This document shows positions 50,396 to 63,840 of a stretch of 64,000 nt of DNA, one piece after another (positions within the stretch are counted from its first letter, which is position 1; every line of letters begins with the position of its first letter). Origin of the DNA: Glandiceps talaboti (lineage: Eukaryota; Hemichordata; Enteropneusta; Spengelidae); contig NC_135566.1 in the NCBI RefSeq assembly GCF_964340395.1, positions 16,781,001 to 16,845,000 on the forward strand. Reading direction: 5' to 3'. The translations under genes and the position numbers were made by a program. The notes beneath the pieces are model-generated. The model made no database searches. It saw only the letters and a list, made by a program, of their open reading frames with translations, and was not told the DNA's origin.

Positions 50396-51283
50396 TTTCT
50401 CCTCTAGCAAACATGAAGTTTTTTGTTTGCGTCAATTTTCAGCCTACCATAGTGTGAAATTGAAGTGTTATATTGATCTTCTTGTATGTGAAGTAGAAAT
50501 ATGCAATATTGAAAAGAAAGCTGTCAATGTTTTTTTTTATCTGCTTGAGACTTTGAGGATTGAACACTGCAGTAAATGGGGGATAAGTGTAGTAGTCTGT
50601 ACAATATGACGTGTCATGTCATGCTATCAGCTATGCACGCCACCTGATTGGCCTGAACAACATGACGTATCTTACAGTCTAAGGGTGATAGGTGATTGGT
50701 CAAAATTTTTAAAATGATGCAAAACTTATAGCAGGTGATATGATGTAAAGTTGAAGTAACAACTCATTTATTTTCTGTATATATATGTAGTGTTATGGTG
50801 TTAATTGACTAGTGCAACTGGTATGTGTGTTTTATTTAGTGCAAGTTGAAAAAGATGACGTTATTTTTTAAGTTTGGTATTGTAATATAAACTGATTCTT
50901 CTGTTGATATTTACACAATTTTGACAACACAGGCTTGTCGTCATCTTATTAGACAATTTACAGATATGAAATTGTCATGTTCTACATCATTGTTGTTACT
51001 GCAGTGTACACACAGTAGAGATTTTTCTGTACCAGTAATGTTTCCTTTTGACTCAATTTCATTAAGGTTACAATTTTTTGAACTTTGTTTGTCAGATTTA
51101 CATTTTCTTAATCTTCAAGAGTTTGTCATAAGGTTGGGGTATGTGTTCTGAAAGTTTGATTTTTCTCTTTCGATTTTTCACTTTCAATAATTGTGAATAC
51201 AGTCAGTGAATAGACACACACACCCACCGCACAGACACGATGATCGTGCAGTAAAGTTTTATTATGCATTACAAAGTTGATTG

Positions 51284-51615
51284 TACCATGCACAAGCCTA
51301 GATATTGTCATTGAATAGAAATATTGATTATAAACCCCAGGTCATTCTACATCATGACAACTCATATCTACGTCACTACTGCTACTACTACTGGTTCTGC
51401 AGGGCTCAAAATATGAGTCAAAATGTTCAAAATCGAATTAATCATTTTTTCTGATTTTTCATGAATTATGCTTGAGGAGGTATAATTGTATTATTTCCAA
51501 ATATTCAACCAGAAAATACTCGTGACCTAAAGAGTTCGTTATTACTCGTCTAGCGACTCGTAGTGACAATGTCCCTTAGGTCACTTGTATTTTCCTCAGC
51601 TGAACAAAGAAAAAT
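51284..51615 (+). mobile_element. Dispersed repeat family D, copy 3
   Basis: TACCATGCACAAGCC, ATGAGTCAAAATGTTCAAAA, CTCGTGACCTAAAG, TCTAGCGACTCGTAGTGACA, CTTAGGTCACTTGTATTTTC and GCTGAACAAAGAAAAA follow the order of copies 1 and 2. A further half hairpin lies at about 51745-51825. Confidence 0.8.
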
Positions 51616-51829
51616 ATTGGGGGGAAAAAGTCTAATTATTAGTCAATACAACTCTTTGTTTCACTTTGTCATATGACATGATTTCAGACACACTGTGATT
51701 ACTTAGTAACAATGAACAATAACTTTCATTTCCAAATATTTTTCTTTGTTGAGCCAAGAAGGAAAATTGCAAGTAACATAAGGGGCCAAATCACTACGAG
51801 TCAAAGATGACCAGTGACAAAACCTACAT

Positions 51830-54800
51830 GGCAATTATTTGCTGTTTGATTGAATGAAGTAAAAATGTTAGAAAATGATATACCTGTTATTATAAACATT
51901 TTTTTGCTTAATTTCAAATACTGATGTAGATTTCTCGTGTGAATAATCAAACAAATGTAAATCCTGTAGTTTTGGCTTTACTTGTGCATAGTACGATGGT
52001 TGTATATATTCCACCAAAAGGCCAGCCAACTAATAGAAATTATTCTCAAATATTCTATACTATTGAATTTTAGTACTTAGGCGAAAATTTTAAAAAATTG
52101 TTCATTTTCGATAACATGATTTCAGAGAATAGTGGGTCGGAATTTTATTTTATTTTATTTCATTTTTTGAGAAATTGCTTCAACCATAAAAACAACATAT
52201 TTGTTGGTCACAATATTTCTGTGATAAATTTGATGAGGTGTAAAAAGATGAAAAAGAAGACAATTATACGTGAAGTAGACGAACACAATATCTACACTGT
52301 ACTGTTTAACTTTACAGTCAACATTACAAGCCCTGGCTTCTCTGGAATGTGATAATAAAAAAAATTGATCAAAGATAATTTGACGAAAAATATTTACATG
52401 GAAATAGAAGTAAAGTTGTACCATTTTACCTTTTTGAATGTGAAAAACAATGTTCAGGATTTATGGCTTTTAGCTAGAGTCGGTCAGGTTATTGGAAACG
52501 CATAATTTTTTGGGGCCATACTGAAACAATGACATAAGTCATGCTACAACAGGCCGAGATGATGCCGTTTAGGAATGTGTTCAAAACTGAAATAATGCAG
52601 GATTTTAATTTTATGAAAGAGAGTTAATAAGAAGCACACTTTGTTTTTACGTTTCCGATGTTCTCGTTTATAAATGAGTAAAAATCAAACCAACATTGGA
52701 AAGTTGTTGGTACATAGACTCATAGTACTGTATTGTATTCATCTATTAATTCTTGTAAACCTGTAGGCTGTAGTGTGTCTGCATTAGTCGAATCCGATAT
52801 GCCACATTCCGTTTACCTACCTTGCTGTCATTTTCAAAAAATGTGTCACTGACACGAGGGCTAAAATTACTTGGTAATACGTAAAGCAGCCATGAATTGT
52901 GACTAAAACCAAAAATTAGTTCTGTGAGCTCCTAAAAATGATATGATCTAAAAAAAAGTTTGCAGAATATTTTAACTAATTAAGAATGCAACCAGGTTTT
53001 GCTGTGAAACACAGAGAAATGATGACTTTTTTCCAAGGTAGGCTATGGTACCCAGTGGCAACTGTCATGTTCCCCCACACCTGCTGCTTCTGAACAGCGC
53101 CCCCAGTGGCCAAATTATGCAATCTTTTGTCTTACTAATAACTGGAATGTCATGTTTGTAGTAAACGAAAAATACAGAGATATTGTTAAATATGTAGTTT
53201 TTTACAGGCATACATCATACTATCCTGGATATTAATTTACCATTCAAACATTTTACATGAAATTTCACCAGAGTGTGAATGATGTCAAATCATTAAAAAA
53301 CATCTGTAAAAGAAAACAAATATGTGTGTATTACATTAAAAAATCGGATTTTTTCACACTTTCAAGGGTTGTATAAGTATGGGTAGAGTTGATGTGTTTG
53401 ATCAGTTTTTCACATTTGTTTTGAGAAAGAGAGAGAGAGAGAGGGAGATATTTAGAATTGAGATCTCTATGTTTTATCACAGAACAATAAATAAAATTAT
53501 TGAAATACAGATGTAAAGATATTTTTTCATGTTCATATTTAACAGACCAATATCAGACTGATAGATGAATTTGAATTGTGAAGTGTGCAGGTGGAAATGT
53601 ATAGGATGCATACAGTATATCAGGAGAGTTAAAATACATAATTACATATGTACATGTACCAGTGATTACTTGAGCCAATGCGTGTGCATACTAGTGGTAT
53701 TTACACTGCAGTGCAATACTGAAAACATTATTGCATATCTACATGCAAATGAGTGCATGATCATTCCTTGCACATGAAATCTATTATATGATTTTTATGG
53801 AAATTTGCTGTTTCAGATAAACATATTTGATAAAAAAGACCCCATGCTGTGAGAGTAACCCCCCCCCCCCCGGCCCACCCCACCTTACTGAAATAAATGA
53901 CCCCATCCCCTCTTGTTTGCTTGCCTACCTACATATGCATAAAATGACCACTGCCTAACAAAAGCACAATAGCATAAATAATGCAGTAAGTCTCGTTTTG
54001 CTCCTGTAAAATGTAAGGAAAGCTAATGTCATACTGTCTGTGCAACTGGGTGTGTATGTGTGTCTTGTCTGTCTGTCTGCCTTTTGGCAATAAAATGTAT
54101 GCATACTAATGAGATAATTAGCATATGGATTTTCTTTGTTTACCTCATGAAGGATTTGCCTAATGGCAGAGAACTTGTTACAGGGATACTTATCAGGTTG
54201 AATTACGTGGGGTTATTCGTGTAAATACATGCATACATATTCGATATATTAGCATATATTTGTTCAAGAATGTGAAAAACACTAGTCCTTGCATAACAAT
54301 TAGCCTTATTAGTATATGTACATTTATCAGTATACTTTAACAGGCTTTTCACTCAAATGATACGAAAGTTGCCAGAGACGCACTTCTTTGACCAAACATT
54401 GTGTGATTATATTCTATGCATTTTAATTAACATAATTAGCCTATTTTGAATATTATTTTCACGTGTTTCTCGGAAAGATTTGCGTGTATGGTAGAAATGT
54501 GTTCCCAATGCTGTATATTGGGTAGAGCAGCAAGTGGTTAAAGTTGGACATGATACATACTTGTCATACAGTCATTTGGGGCAATTTTCGATCTCTGTAT
54601 GTTTCAAAAGTCGAAAATTGCCATGTGTAGTGCACGTACCTTACTGGAGAAAGGCGGATCAAATCTGGCACGTGGACCTTTTGTGGACAGCATGTCTATT
54701 TTGCTGTACAAAAAGCCTATTTCCTACAAATAAAGTAGCTTGATACTTTAACTAGGGAGAAATAAATCTGGCCCATCGTGTATGTCACTCCATGGCCTAT

Positions 54801-56230
54801 CATATGCATTCGAAGGAGACCTATAGACAGTTATATTTTCATGGTCAGCATTAAAAATTGCCAACTAATCTAAATCGTTATGGCATTGCGCTCTTTTCAA
54901 CTTACAATGTCACCAAACATATAAAGCCTATACGTCATGAAAAGTGTTGTACAATGATTGCTTTGACTAGAATTACTCACACCTGAGATCTCAAGAGATG
55001 TCCTTGTAGGTACTAGGTGCATAGGTTTCCTTTCAGACTTGCTCTCAAATTGACAGAATTTCTCGGGCTGTAATTTTGTTTCCAGTGAATTAATTCAACG
55101 AATACTGTGCGAGTTATCATCTTTCGTGGAATAGTTACATTGGTGGAGTTCTTGCGAAATCGCATTATGCGACATGGAATACGGAAAATTGTTTTAAAAA
55201 CAGAAGCTATAAAAATCCATATTACACTGTTAACAGTTTTGCTTATTGATGATACTGCCTCAGAGGACGAGTGTCTGTCTACCTCCCGGCGTGAAAAGCT
55301 GCAATTATGCCTATAGAAATGTGATTGAAGTAGGTGCCACTGCCTAGAGGCAAGAAAAGCTGTAGTGGACACAAACGCTATCAAAATTTTCATGAGCATA
55401 ATCGGAACAATGCTACAACCTTCGTTTGCAGTAGGAAATTGTATTTGTACCTATTTCTCATCGTGAATATTGTATAACTTTTAGATACCTGGCATTACTC
55501 TCATGACATTTTGAGTTCAGTGTCTCATCAGCAAAAAACGCCTACGATGATGTTATTTATGGATAATGTCTCCTCTTTTAATATAAGCGATTATAGTATA
55601 TTTCATCACAATTTTCTTTTTCTTTTACCTTCATATTACAAAACAAAACAAAACACGACTAGAAACAGAGTGTATTTAGCTGAGAAAATTCTAAAGCAAC
55701 ACTTATATCACAAAATGTCAAATGCACCCGATATCGTATCTTCATTTGATATATTTAGTTTTTCCTCTCCATGATGCGTGTTGAAACACGTGATGTTGTA
55801 TAACACCCTCGATGGACACTCGGTGGTCATCATTACGTCGTCAGGCTGTTGCCATGGAAATGTGCGAAACGTCACCTACGAGTTTACGTCGAGGGAGTTG
55901 CTATGCACCCCAAGGTCTGGGCGCCAATTAAACTGCGATGTCGACAGTAACAATTAATTGGTTATCATATAGTGATTAATCACGTAAAACTTCTCCGTTG
56001 GTAAAGAAGAACTGTAAGTGACACACACATCCTGTTTTTGGCGTGAAAAGTTTGGCTAACCATCACAAATATTACAGACATTGTCATTCAAATTTGGCAG
56101 TCAGAGATTCAAGCCACAGTGACAACAAAGACGCCAACAAGGACCTCATCGACATCACGACTGTCTTGATTATATCATTATTATCGTTCGTGAACACTTT
56201 GACAGATGTCACTTTCATCTGTGCAGAAGG
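51830..56230. other. Long non-coding stretch upstream of the receptor gene
   Basis: No supported gene. It holds a family F copy (53645-53850), a family H copy (53088-53150, minus), a poly-C run (53859-53870) and AT-rich DNA. The open frame of 128 codons at 55399-55013 (minus) has a hydrophobic N-terminus but no recognisable domain. The stretch 55790-56230 is likely the receptor's promoter and 5' UTR. Confidence 0.5.
53645..53850 (+). mobile_element. Dispersed repeat family F, copy 2
   Basis: Shares GTGCATACTAGTGGTATTTA, CACTGCAGTGCAATACTGAA, AACATTATTGCATA and CTGTTTCAGATAAAC with 33490-33700. Confidence 0.75.
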
Positions 56231-57107
56231 ATGACAGAGATGCAGGGAGTGAATACTAGCCAACCCGTACTCGCCCTCCTGGACGATCCTTGGGTGAGAT
56301 AAATGTATATTTGTATATAAATATTAGTATCTAGTTGTTGTTTTTTCAACCTTCACCGTTCTATGTTTATGTCAAAGTCTGTGTAGAGCAATCAAAGTTC
56401 TTTTTTAAGAGTATCTCGACAGACATAGATCAAATGTAGATCGTTAGATGTTCAGTTTGAAGCATTTTTCTTACATGTATTGTTTTTTTTTTAAATTAAC
56501 CAGTCATTAGTAAGCTCCCTAATTAATTAATAAAGGAAAATTTACTTCTTTAGTCCAAGAAAAGTGAAACCTGAATCAGAAATCGCGCTGGGTTTCAGGT
56601 TCTACATCCTGTCACGGTAAAGACTACAGAGCGGCATACACTTTATTAGTAGTTGCACCTGAGATGGATGAACTAATGACGGTTCGGCTTCGAAGTAAAA
56701 TCGGTATAAAATTAAAATAGTTCCGAACGTTTTGACAAAATTAATGAAGTGTAGCAACTGGTTTGAATCAGATAATGTCTATAATTTCTTCCAAAGACTC
56801 GGTTTTGTGGAAAGTATGTGAGTCAAAACTACTCGTGAGAATGGTTTATAAGATAAAGAGACCCTAATATATAACCAAATACAAAATGGATGAATTACTA
56901 GTATGATAATTTTGAGCAAAATGTCAACAGATTATGACGTATAGATATTGATACATTTCCGAGATAATAGTCTACATAAGTGTTGATTATTGCGGCTTTT
57001 GGGTATAATGTGAGATAGGTCTACAGATAAACATTAGAATATTAGATGATTCTAGTCATTATTCACTGAATTCGTCAATCCGTTATCTTTAGTTCACTTG
57101 CACTAGG

Positions 57108-57187
<80 letters not shown>

Positions 57188-58313
57188 AACCATGAGAGTG
57201 AATGAATGAATGAATGAATGGATGAATGAATGAATGAATGAATGAATGAATGAATGAATGAATGAATGAATGAATGAATGAATGAATGAATGAATGAATG
57301 AATGAGAATACATGTATTGCAGCCATGGATAGCTTCTACACAACTTTGAATCAGACTGTTTATGTAGCTTTTAATCCCATCTTTGACAACTGCAGTACAT
57401 TGACATTGTACTGATGGTTGTAGTGATGGGAGACATAAAACATGTCAGCCTTCCTAAGTAGACATTCTTATATATTGGAATGTTGAAATTGAGGTTGATA
57501 CAGTGAATTACAACTCTGGTAATGGAGCCATTTTAGTTCTCATCCTACAAAATCGAGAGAGATGCGAGGAGAATAATTGTACATTTCTTTAAAAAGGAAA
57601 GGAATTAATTTCACGAGGCCATGTACGTAAATCGAGTAATTTGATCGTCTTCTGGGTTGAGATTATTAAGATTATTGTTCAACAGAGTCACATTTGATGT
57701 TTCAGCAATATTATGGTCATGTTCTTTTTTGCTGGGGACCGTCTATCATGTGTCTATAATTCGAGCACTCAATCACTTCCAAATTACAAGCGCCTGAGTG
57801 TGATAATACATTGGTTTAAGATAGATTCCGAAGTGATTGATCGGTTTAGATTGATTCTAAATATAAGTTACACTTCAAATTTTGACTATTTCAATGTTAC
57901 TAGTCAGATTGATACATGTTACCACTCAAATGAGATGAAACTCAGCAGACATTCTTTATGCTATGGCTAGTTTTTGTCATCTGTTGAGCCAAAGCCATCC
58001 AGACTAATCAGCATAACTTGAATAAAAATGTACATACCATGAAGAGTAGTATAGAATTGTATGTTTTTCTAGATGGATGTATTGACAATATCGTCATACA
58101 CATGTCATACACGTGCAGTTTGCATATTACATTACTAATTAGCATAATTTATTATATTTATCGGGTATTGTGTCATAAATGGTCATATAGTCAAACTTCG
58201 TAGATATATCAATAGATTTGGCTTGATGATGTAACGATAAATTTGCATAATTATTCACATTCACAAATTGGTTCTTATATCATCAATGGCTTGCTCCCTC
58301 CCCCTTTCCCCCT

Positions 58314-58393
<80 letters not shown>

Positions 58394-58850
58394 CATACCA
58401 TACCATACCATACAGAACAACACAATTTTGACTCTTGCCCTCCCTATCTACCATACAGGACAACGCAAGTTTGACTTTATCCAGCGAGGCACAACTACAA
58501 AGTACAGACGACATCAATGCATCCATAACTGGTATATTAAACAATTCGATGAAGTTTATCGACGGCTACGAGAAAGAGATTTTTGTACCAAATTATGCAG
58601 TCGCCACGGTGACAAGCTGTCTCCTCTTAATTTCATTACCCGGTCATGTACTTTCCATTTCTAGCTTCATCAAGTATCGGGAGTTGAAGACAGCCACAGG
58701 TGTGTAATATTGTACATCATGGAGTAGTGTGTCCGTTATTACAATGGCACATAGTCCTTGTATGTTTTCGATTTAAATGTAGTCAGTGTTCGATGGTACC
58801 AACAGGCTGAATTCAAGATATCATAGAATTAAAGTATATAGCTTTTACAT

Positions 58851-58905
<55 letters not shown>

Positions 58906-58987
58906 CAGAAATGATAGCTGTGGGCCATGTCCGTACCACAGTCGCCATAGGTGAAAGAAATCGCAAATCTTCAGGTAGCTTCAGGTA

Positions 58988-59033
<46 letters not shown>

Positions 59034-62000
59034 GTGTCTGTATGTATGTATGTATGTATGTATGTATGTATGTATGTATGTATGTATGTATGTATGTATG
59101 CATGCATGCATGTATGTATATTGTATTGTATTGTATTGTATTGTATTGTATTGTATTGTATTGTATTGTATTGTATTGTATTGTATTGTATTGTATTGTA
59201 TTGTATTGTATTGTATGGTATGCAGGCATGCATGCATGGATTCATTTATTATGCCCATTTCAAGGCACTGCAACTTAATTTTTATAATCTCCCTGAAAAA
59301 TCTTATTTCACCTCTGAACCTGTTTGTTCCTGTAACCATACTGTTCCTTTTATAAACCTGGTCACCATGTTGTTGAATTCGGAGTTAAATCCCCCAGTCT
59401 TTTTTTCGTTACAGGATACTGCTACTTTAACGTGTCATGGTGTGGCGTCCTATCGAGTATCGTCTCCATACTGCAAACCACGATCGTTGCGATCTATGGT
59501 GGAGTTCATCTACATGGACATCTATGTGCTATGCTGGGCTATCTATCTGGGATAGTGAACATCTCACACACGACGAGTCTGGTATTGGGCACTCTTGATC
59601 GGTACATCGCAGCAAAGAGGACGGTGACATATTCCACCCTAGTGACTAAGAAAACACTGCTTATTTCGTTGGGTACATGTTGGGTTTATTCCCTTGCAGC
59701 CGTCTCACCATCACTGGTAAAACACGGAGCAAAGACGTGGTTCATCTTTCCACCGATGTATAGTTGTTCAGTAGGGTTTCTTAACACAAATGAAGGTTCA
59801 ATATACGCCCACTGCATGTTTATATTTGGGTTTGTCATTCCTTTGGTGGTAATGACGTTTGCATATGGGAATATAATTTACATGTATTCGTTAAATACTC
59901 AAGTTCACCCAAGGTTAAGCCAAGGGAATTCAGAGGGCCCACATAAAGTGTCATGCTTTAGGCGACAGTGCAGCTGGTTATGTTCAAGTAATGCCGCAAA
60001 GTTATTTCTGCTAACCCTAATCCAGATGTGTTGCCAGCTGCCATATTTTGTCATCCTGATGGTGGCACAATTGACCACAATACCTGTGATGTCACACATC
60101 TTGACAACAGTGCACATAATTTCATTGACAAGTCCAGCTCTGACAGCCATAGCTCTAAATATTTTTAATGTCAAATATACAAAAGACCTCATGAAATCAG
60201 TGAGAAGTTCATCTTATGGTCGTCGATCAATGACAATCGTGATGGCTGACTACAGCACCAATGTGGAACCTACACTAGGTCACAGCAATGATGACGATGA
60301 CTTTTGGGCGCAGGAGTTACTACGAAGACGTCGCTGCTCTCAAAGAATCAGTTCCATTGCAAGCACGACCGAATCCTTTGTCTTACCACACACTACTACT
60401 GGAGAACTCAGAAACAAAAGCATGGACAGGGTGGACGAGAGTTCCTATGAAAATACAGAAAATGGGACAGGATTGCCGAGCAAAAATGGTACAAAATCGA
60501 GCAGTGTTGGCCAAAGGAAAGCGTGTAACTGCAAAACACGTGCCAACCAGTATCTAGCTCCAGCACCATGCCATACTCATAGCTGTACGGCGTGTAGCGC
60601 CAACAATGCATCAACTACGTGTCAGGATGTATGTGATCATGTGAATGGTGCACATGCACCTGTCAATCAACCATTACCGCTAAGTTTCGAATCACCATTT
60701 GGTATCTGCCCACATTCCCTCCACCCATCCCATCCTTATTGTTGCCACCAATGCTTCTGTATTTGTCTGAAGGCTGAACAGTACTTTGCAGCTCAAAGAC
60801 AGTCAAACTTCCTCGGGAATTTTAGGAATGTGTTAGGTAATGAAAGCAGACCTCTGGATGTTCAAACGAACCAAACGATGGAGTCTTTCAATGGCGGTCA
60901 GTGTTGTTGTAAATGTAATGGGCTGCATGATGTTTTAGAAAGTGAACAGTTATCAAGAAGGAGTACAGTACATAATAACTGTGAAGGACAAGACCCGACG
61001 CCTAGTCTTCTTGCACCAGTTGATCATCAAAGCAATGCTCCATTCACCCATTATCCATTGAGTGCGAGAGACAGCATGATTTCCCAACCAAGGCTCTCCC
61101 AGATGAGTCTACATCTTGGAGCAAGATGTGCAAGCAACTCAAGTATCCATTCCCCGTTGACCCCTGACAACCAGGGACGTTTTAGTACACCATCACAATC
61201 AAACTTAAGCCCACTTAGAAGTGAATTCATCTGTCTGTCAGACAGATACTCAAGCAGTGCAAGTCTAAGATCAATGCCCTCGACGAGTGGTTCTCTACAT
61301 CACCAACAATCATGGATAAATGCTGACCAGTCATCAATCTGTTCAGATGTATTCTGTGCTAATCCTCAAAATCAGCACAGTCGTCATGGTAGCTGTCATT
61401 CATTGAGAAACAGTCAAAGTCATCAGCAATCAATGACAAGCCCGATGGTATCATCCTGTGGTAATATACCTGAAAAGACACAAGGAAGGTCACCACGAGT
61501 TGACAGACTTAAAAATCTACAGAGGATGGGTGCGAATGCTTCAGTTGATGTTCCTAAGACAAATGATACCCATACACCCGTCCGAAGAAATTGTTTGAGC
61601 CTACCACCTAACATGAATCCATACACATTTAATTCATTGAAGAATAGTAAAAGGCTTCTTTCCAAACCGAGTAGAGAAGGACTACTTCATATTCATCCAA
61701 AGAATGCTTTTCAAACCCCGACTACGTCACTAGATGAGGATTCATTGACAAGCCCTTCACACATCTCCAGATGTCAAGGTTCGTTGTTTGGTAGTGAAAA
61801 CATGACATTTACTTTAGAAGACATTGAGGAGGCTAATCATAGTCCGAAAAGTTCACTGCAAGGCAGTCCATTTGATCCTGATCCGATTCTTTCTTTTGTA
61901 ACCGAAGAACCTGCATCCCCCTTTCCATTCGACCATAGAGAATTCGAACTCGAAGAAAAGTCACCGGAATACAGTGTGTTCGAACGCACTACAGCAAACA

Positions 62001-62812
62001 CCTTGAAAACAAGACCTCCTCTACAATCTATAAGGAACCATCATGTGAACCAGCAGCTGCCACCAAGCCAAACATTACACTGTCAAGAGCCGATATCTTT
62101 TGTTGGGCTATGTAGCCCTACTTTTCAACAGAAAACGACTGAAAAGATGCATGCCAATGTTCACTATCAACCAATGTTAACAATACAGATGGCAACTCCT
62201 TCTGTATCGCCAAGCTCACTTAGTAACCAAAATTTGGCGGATTCCCTGAATGATCCGAGTCCTAATTATCAAGGAGAACATGAAACCAGAACAAATTCCG
62301 AGTGCAATGGAAAGAGTGAAAACAGGTTAAGAATACCATGTGAACAGGGAATGATCAGCCAATCCTCCAGCTCACATAGTATCATGTCCACAGCGTCCGA
62401 CTTCGACCCATGCTCAAATGATACTTGCACACTAGTAACAGCACCAAGTCTGTCAAACCTGCTACCTTCACCTGTTGTCACTCCGACAACACAACATGCA
62501 GATCCTTTTAAAGCGGTTTTACCCACAGAAGAAGATCTTAGCATATCAATTTCCCCACAATCCGTGTTGACAGTGTATGACGTTGAAGATACTGAAGTGT
62601 GCATCCAAAAAGTTCCAAGCGTGTCAAGTCTTTGGGACGGCACATCCAAAACATGTTTATGGGACCACCCAAGACCTCATACTGCATCACGGTATTGTGA
62701 CACACAGAATATTTCGTCATCATGCAATAAACAGGATCAAAATCTACGATTGAATACCAGACGAGAGAGTCTTTCACTGCCAAATATTCCATTGTCATTG
62801 CAAGGAAAGTGA
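56231..62812 (+). CDS. Class A (rhodopsin-like) orphan GPCR with ~875-residue C-terminal tail, 3 exons
   Basis: Exons 56231-56293, 58459-58699 and 59415-62812 join in phase to 1233 residues. The extracellular N-terminus (1-64) has NTS, NAS and NNS glycosylation sequons. TM1 ~66-92; intron 2 falls in loop 1; Cys139 and Cys219 are the TM3/ECL2 disulfide pair; DRY is at 163-165, exactly 24 residues after Cys139; Trp191 (TM4) and Pro244 (TM5) are at their usual places; TM6 has CQLPY (308-312); TM7 ends SPALT (341-345). Several class A positions are altered: N1.50 to His84, W6.48 to Gln309, NPxxY to SPALT. The tail (~358-1233) is Ser/Pro-rich and encoded by one exon, with Cys/His clusters at ~472-553 and ~598-602. 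I cannot name the receptor. The first exon (MTEMQGVNTSQPV...DDPW) is inferred from phase and a GTGAGA donor; it is less certain than the rest. Confidence 0.85.
57108..57553 (+). mobile_element. Family A dispersed repeat with (GA)n and (GAAT)n, copy 2
   Basis: Same structure as 10958-11337 with longer microsatellites: (GA)n 57111-57183, ATGAAACCATGAGAG, (GAAT)n 57194-57303, then the unique block from GCAGCCATGGATAGCTTCTA to TCTCATCCTACAAAATC. It lies in receptor intron 1. Confidence 0.85.
58321..58412. repeat. (TC)n and (CATAC)n microsatellites
   Basis: (TC)n at 58326-58388 followed by CATAC units to 58412. This pyrimidine-rich tract lies within 50-130 nt of the acceptor of receptor exon 2 (58458) and may serve in its recognition. 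Confidence 0.9.
58854..59215. repeat. (CA)n, (TCTG)n, (TATG)n and (TTGTA)n microsatellites
   Basis: Four simple repeats in receptor intron 2: (CA)n 58855-58903, (TCTG)n 58988-59036, (TATG)n 59041-59118 and a near-perfect (TTGTA)n pentanucleotide of about 19 units 59119-59215. Confidence 0.95.
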
Positions 62813-62825
62813 TTTTTCATTTGTT

Positions 62826-63005
62826 GTTGTTGATGATGATGATGTTGGTGTGGTGGTGGTGGTGGTGGTGGTGGTGGTGATGATGATGATGGTAGTGGTG
62901 GTGGTGGTGGTGGTGATACTGATGGTGATAGTGATGATGGTGGTGGTAGTGATGCGGATGGTGATATTGGTGGTGGTGGTGGTGGTGGTGGTGGTGGTGG
63001 CGGCG
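62826..63005. repeat. (TGG/TGA)n triplet repeat in receptor 3' UTR
   Basis: About 60 TGG, TGA and TAG triplets begin 14 nt after the stop codon. Confidence 0.95.
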
Positions 63006-63039
63006 GTAGTGTGGTGACGACGACGATTCACCATAGAAT

Positions 63040-63053
63040 AATAAAGTAATAAA
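63040..63053 (+). promoter_or_regulatory. Receptor polyadenylation signals (candidate)
   Basis: Two AATAAA hexamers (63040-63045 and 63048-63053) about 230 nt after the stop, just past the triplet repeat. Confidence 0.6.
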
Positions 63054-63614
63054 CTTTGTCTTAGATTTTGATAAAGACAGTCTCACAAAAGACCCCCCCC
63101 CCTCCCACCCCTCCCACCCATGATATAAATGCTTACAGCGGCCAGTTTCAATTACAGTCCAATAACTGGAACAGTGCCATTCGATATTGATTTACTTGAG
63201 AGTTCAGGAGATAACTTGTTATCTTGACAAAATAATTGTAAGCTCCATGGAGAGACAGATTAGCCTCTCTAGCTAATTTGCCTGAAAATCGAAGTAATTC
63301 AAATATCTCAAAACTTTGTCCTTTTTATTTAGTATAATTTTGTGTTCAACACCTTTCAAACAAAATTGCCAGTCGATGACTGATTTTTTTCTTGATTTTA
63401 ATTGAGAAGGAAACTTATATTTGAAAAAGTAATAACAAATTTGAGGTTTTCTGAGACTTTGATTTCCGAGGCGCTCTCTGTGTATTATCGTAATAAGGTG
63501 ATGCCGTTATTTGTATCTCTCTTTATTTTGGGCAGATCAAGACCAATTCGTGACCATATGGATTCATGTTAAAATCTTGAATGTTGACATTGTTTGATAA
63601 TTCACATTCCTGGA

Positions 63615-63840
63615 GTCATAATGGGCGAATGGTTAGAGTGGCCGGCTTGGGATCTTAAGGTTACAGGTTCCAGCCCCGTCGCTGCCTTTTGTTTCCGAAT
63701 GGCTAAACATTGAGCCACGATTGTGCCTCAGTCAACCCAGCTGTATAATTGGGGATGTGGTAGTTTCAATGTGAATGCTTTAATCATATGCGCTTTATAT
63801 AAAAAAAACCACATTATTATTATTATTATTATTATCATCA
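63615..63840 (+). mobile_element. tRNA-derived SINE with (ATT)n tail, complete
   Basis: Head with A box region GGCGAATGGTTAGAGTGG (63624-63641) and B box GGTTCCAGCCC (63666-63676), a body, then ATGCGCTTTATATAAA and an (ATT)n tail ending near 63838. The GCGCTTTATATAAA end before the ATT tail resembles that of Deu/V-type SINEs of deuterostomes. Confidence 0.8.

Noticed and set aside
55013-55399. 128-codon minus-strand frame with a signal-peptide-like N-terminus
   Set aside because: No homology recognised, no splice context, and an overlapping frame on the other strand; too weak to call a gene.
56043-56234. 63-codon frame just upstream of the receptor start, overlapping its ATG
   Set aside because: Could be an upstream ORF but no evidence of translation; kept as 5' UTR.
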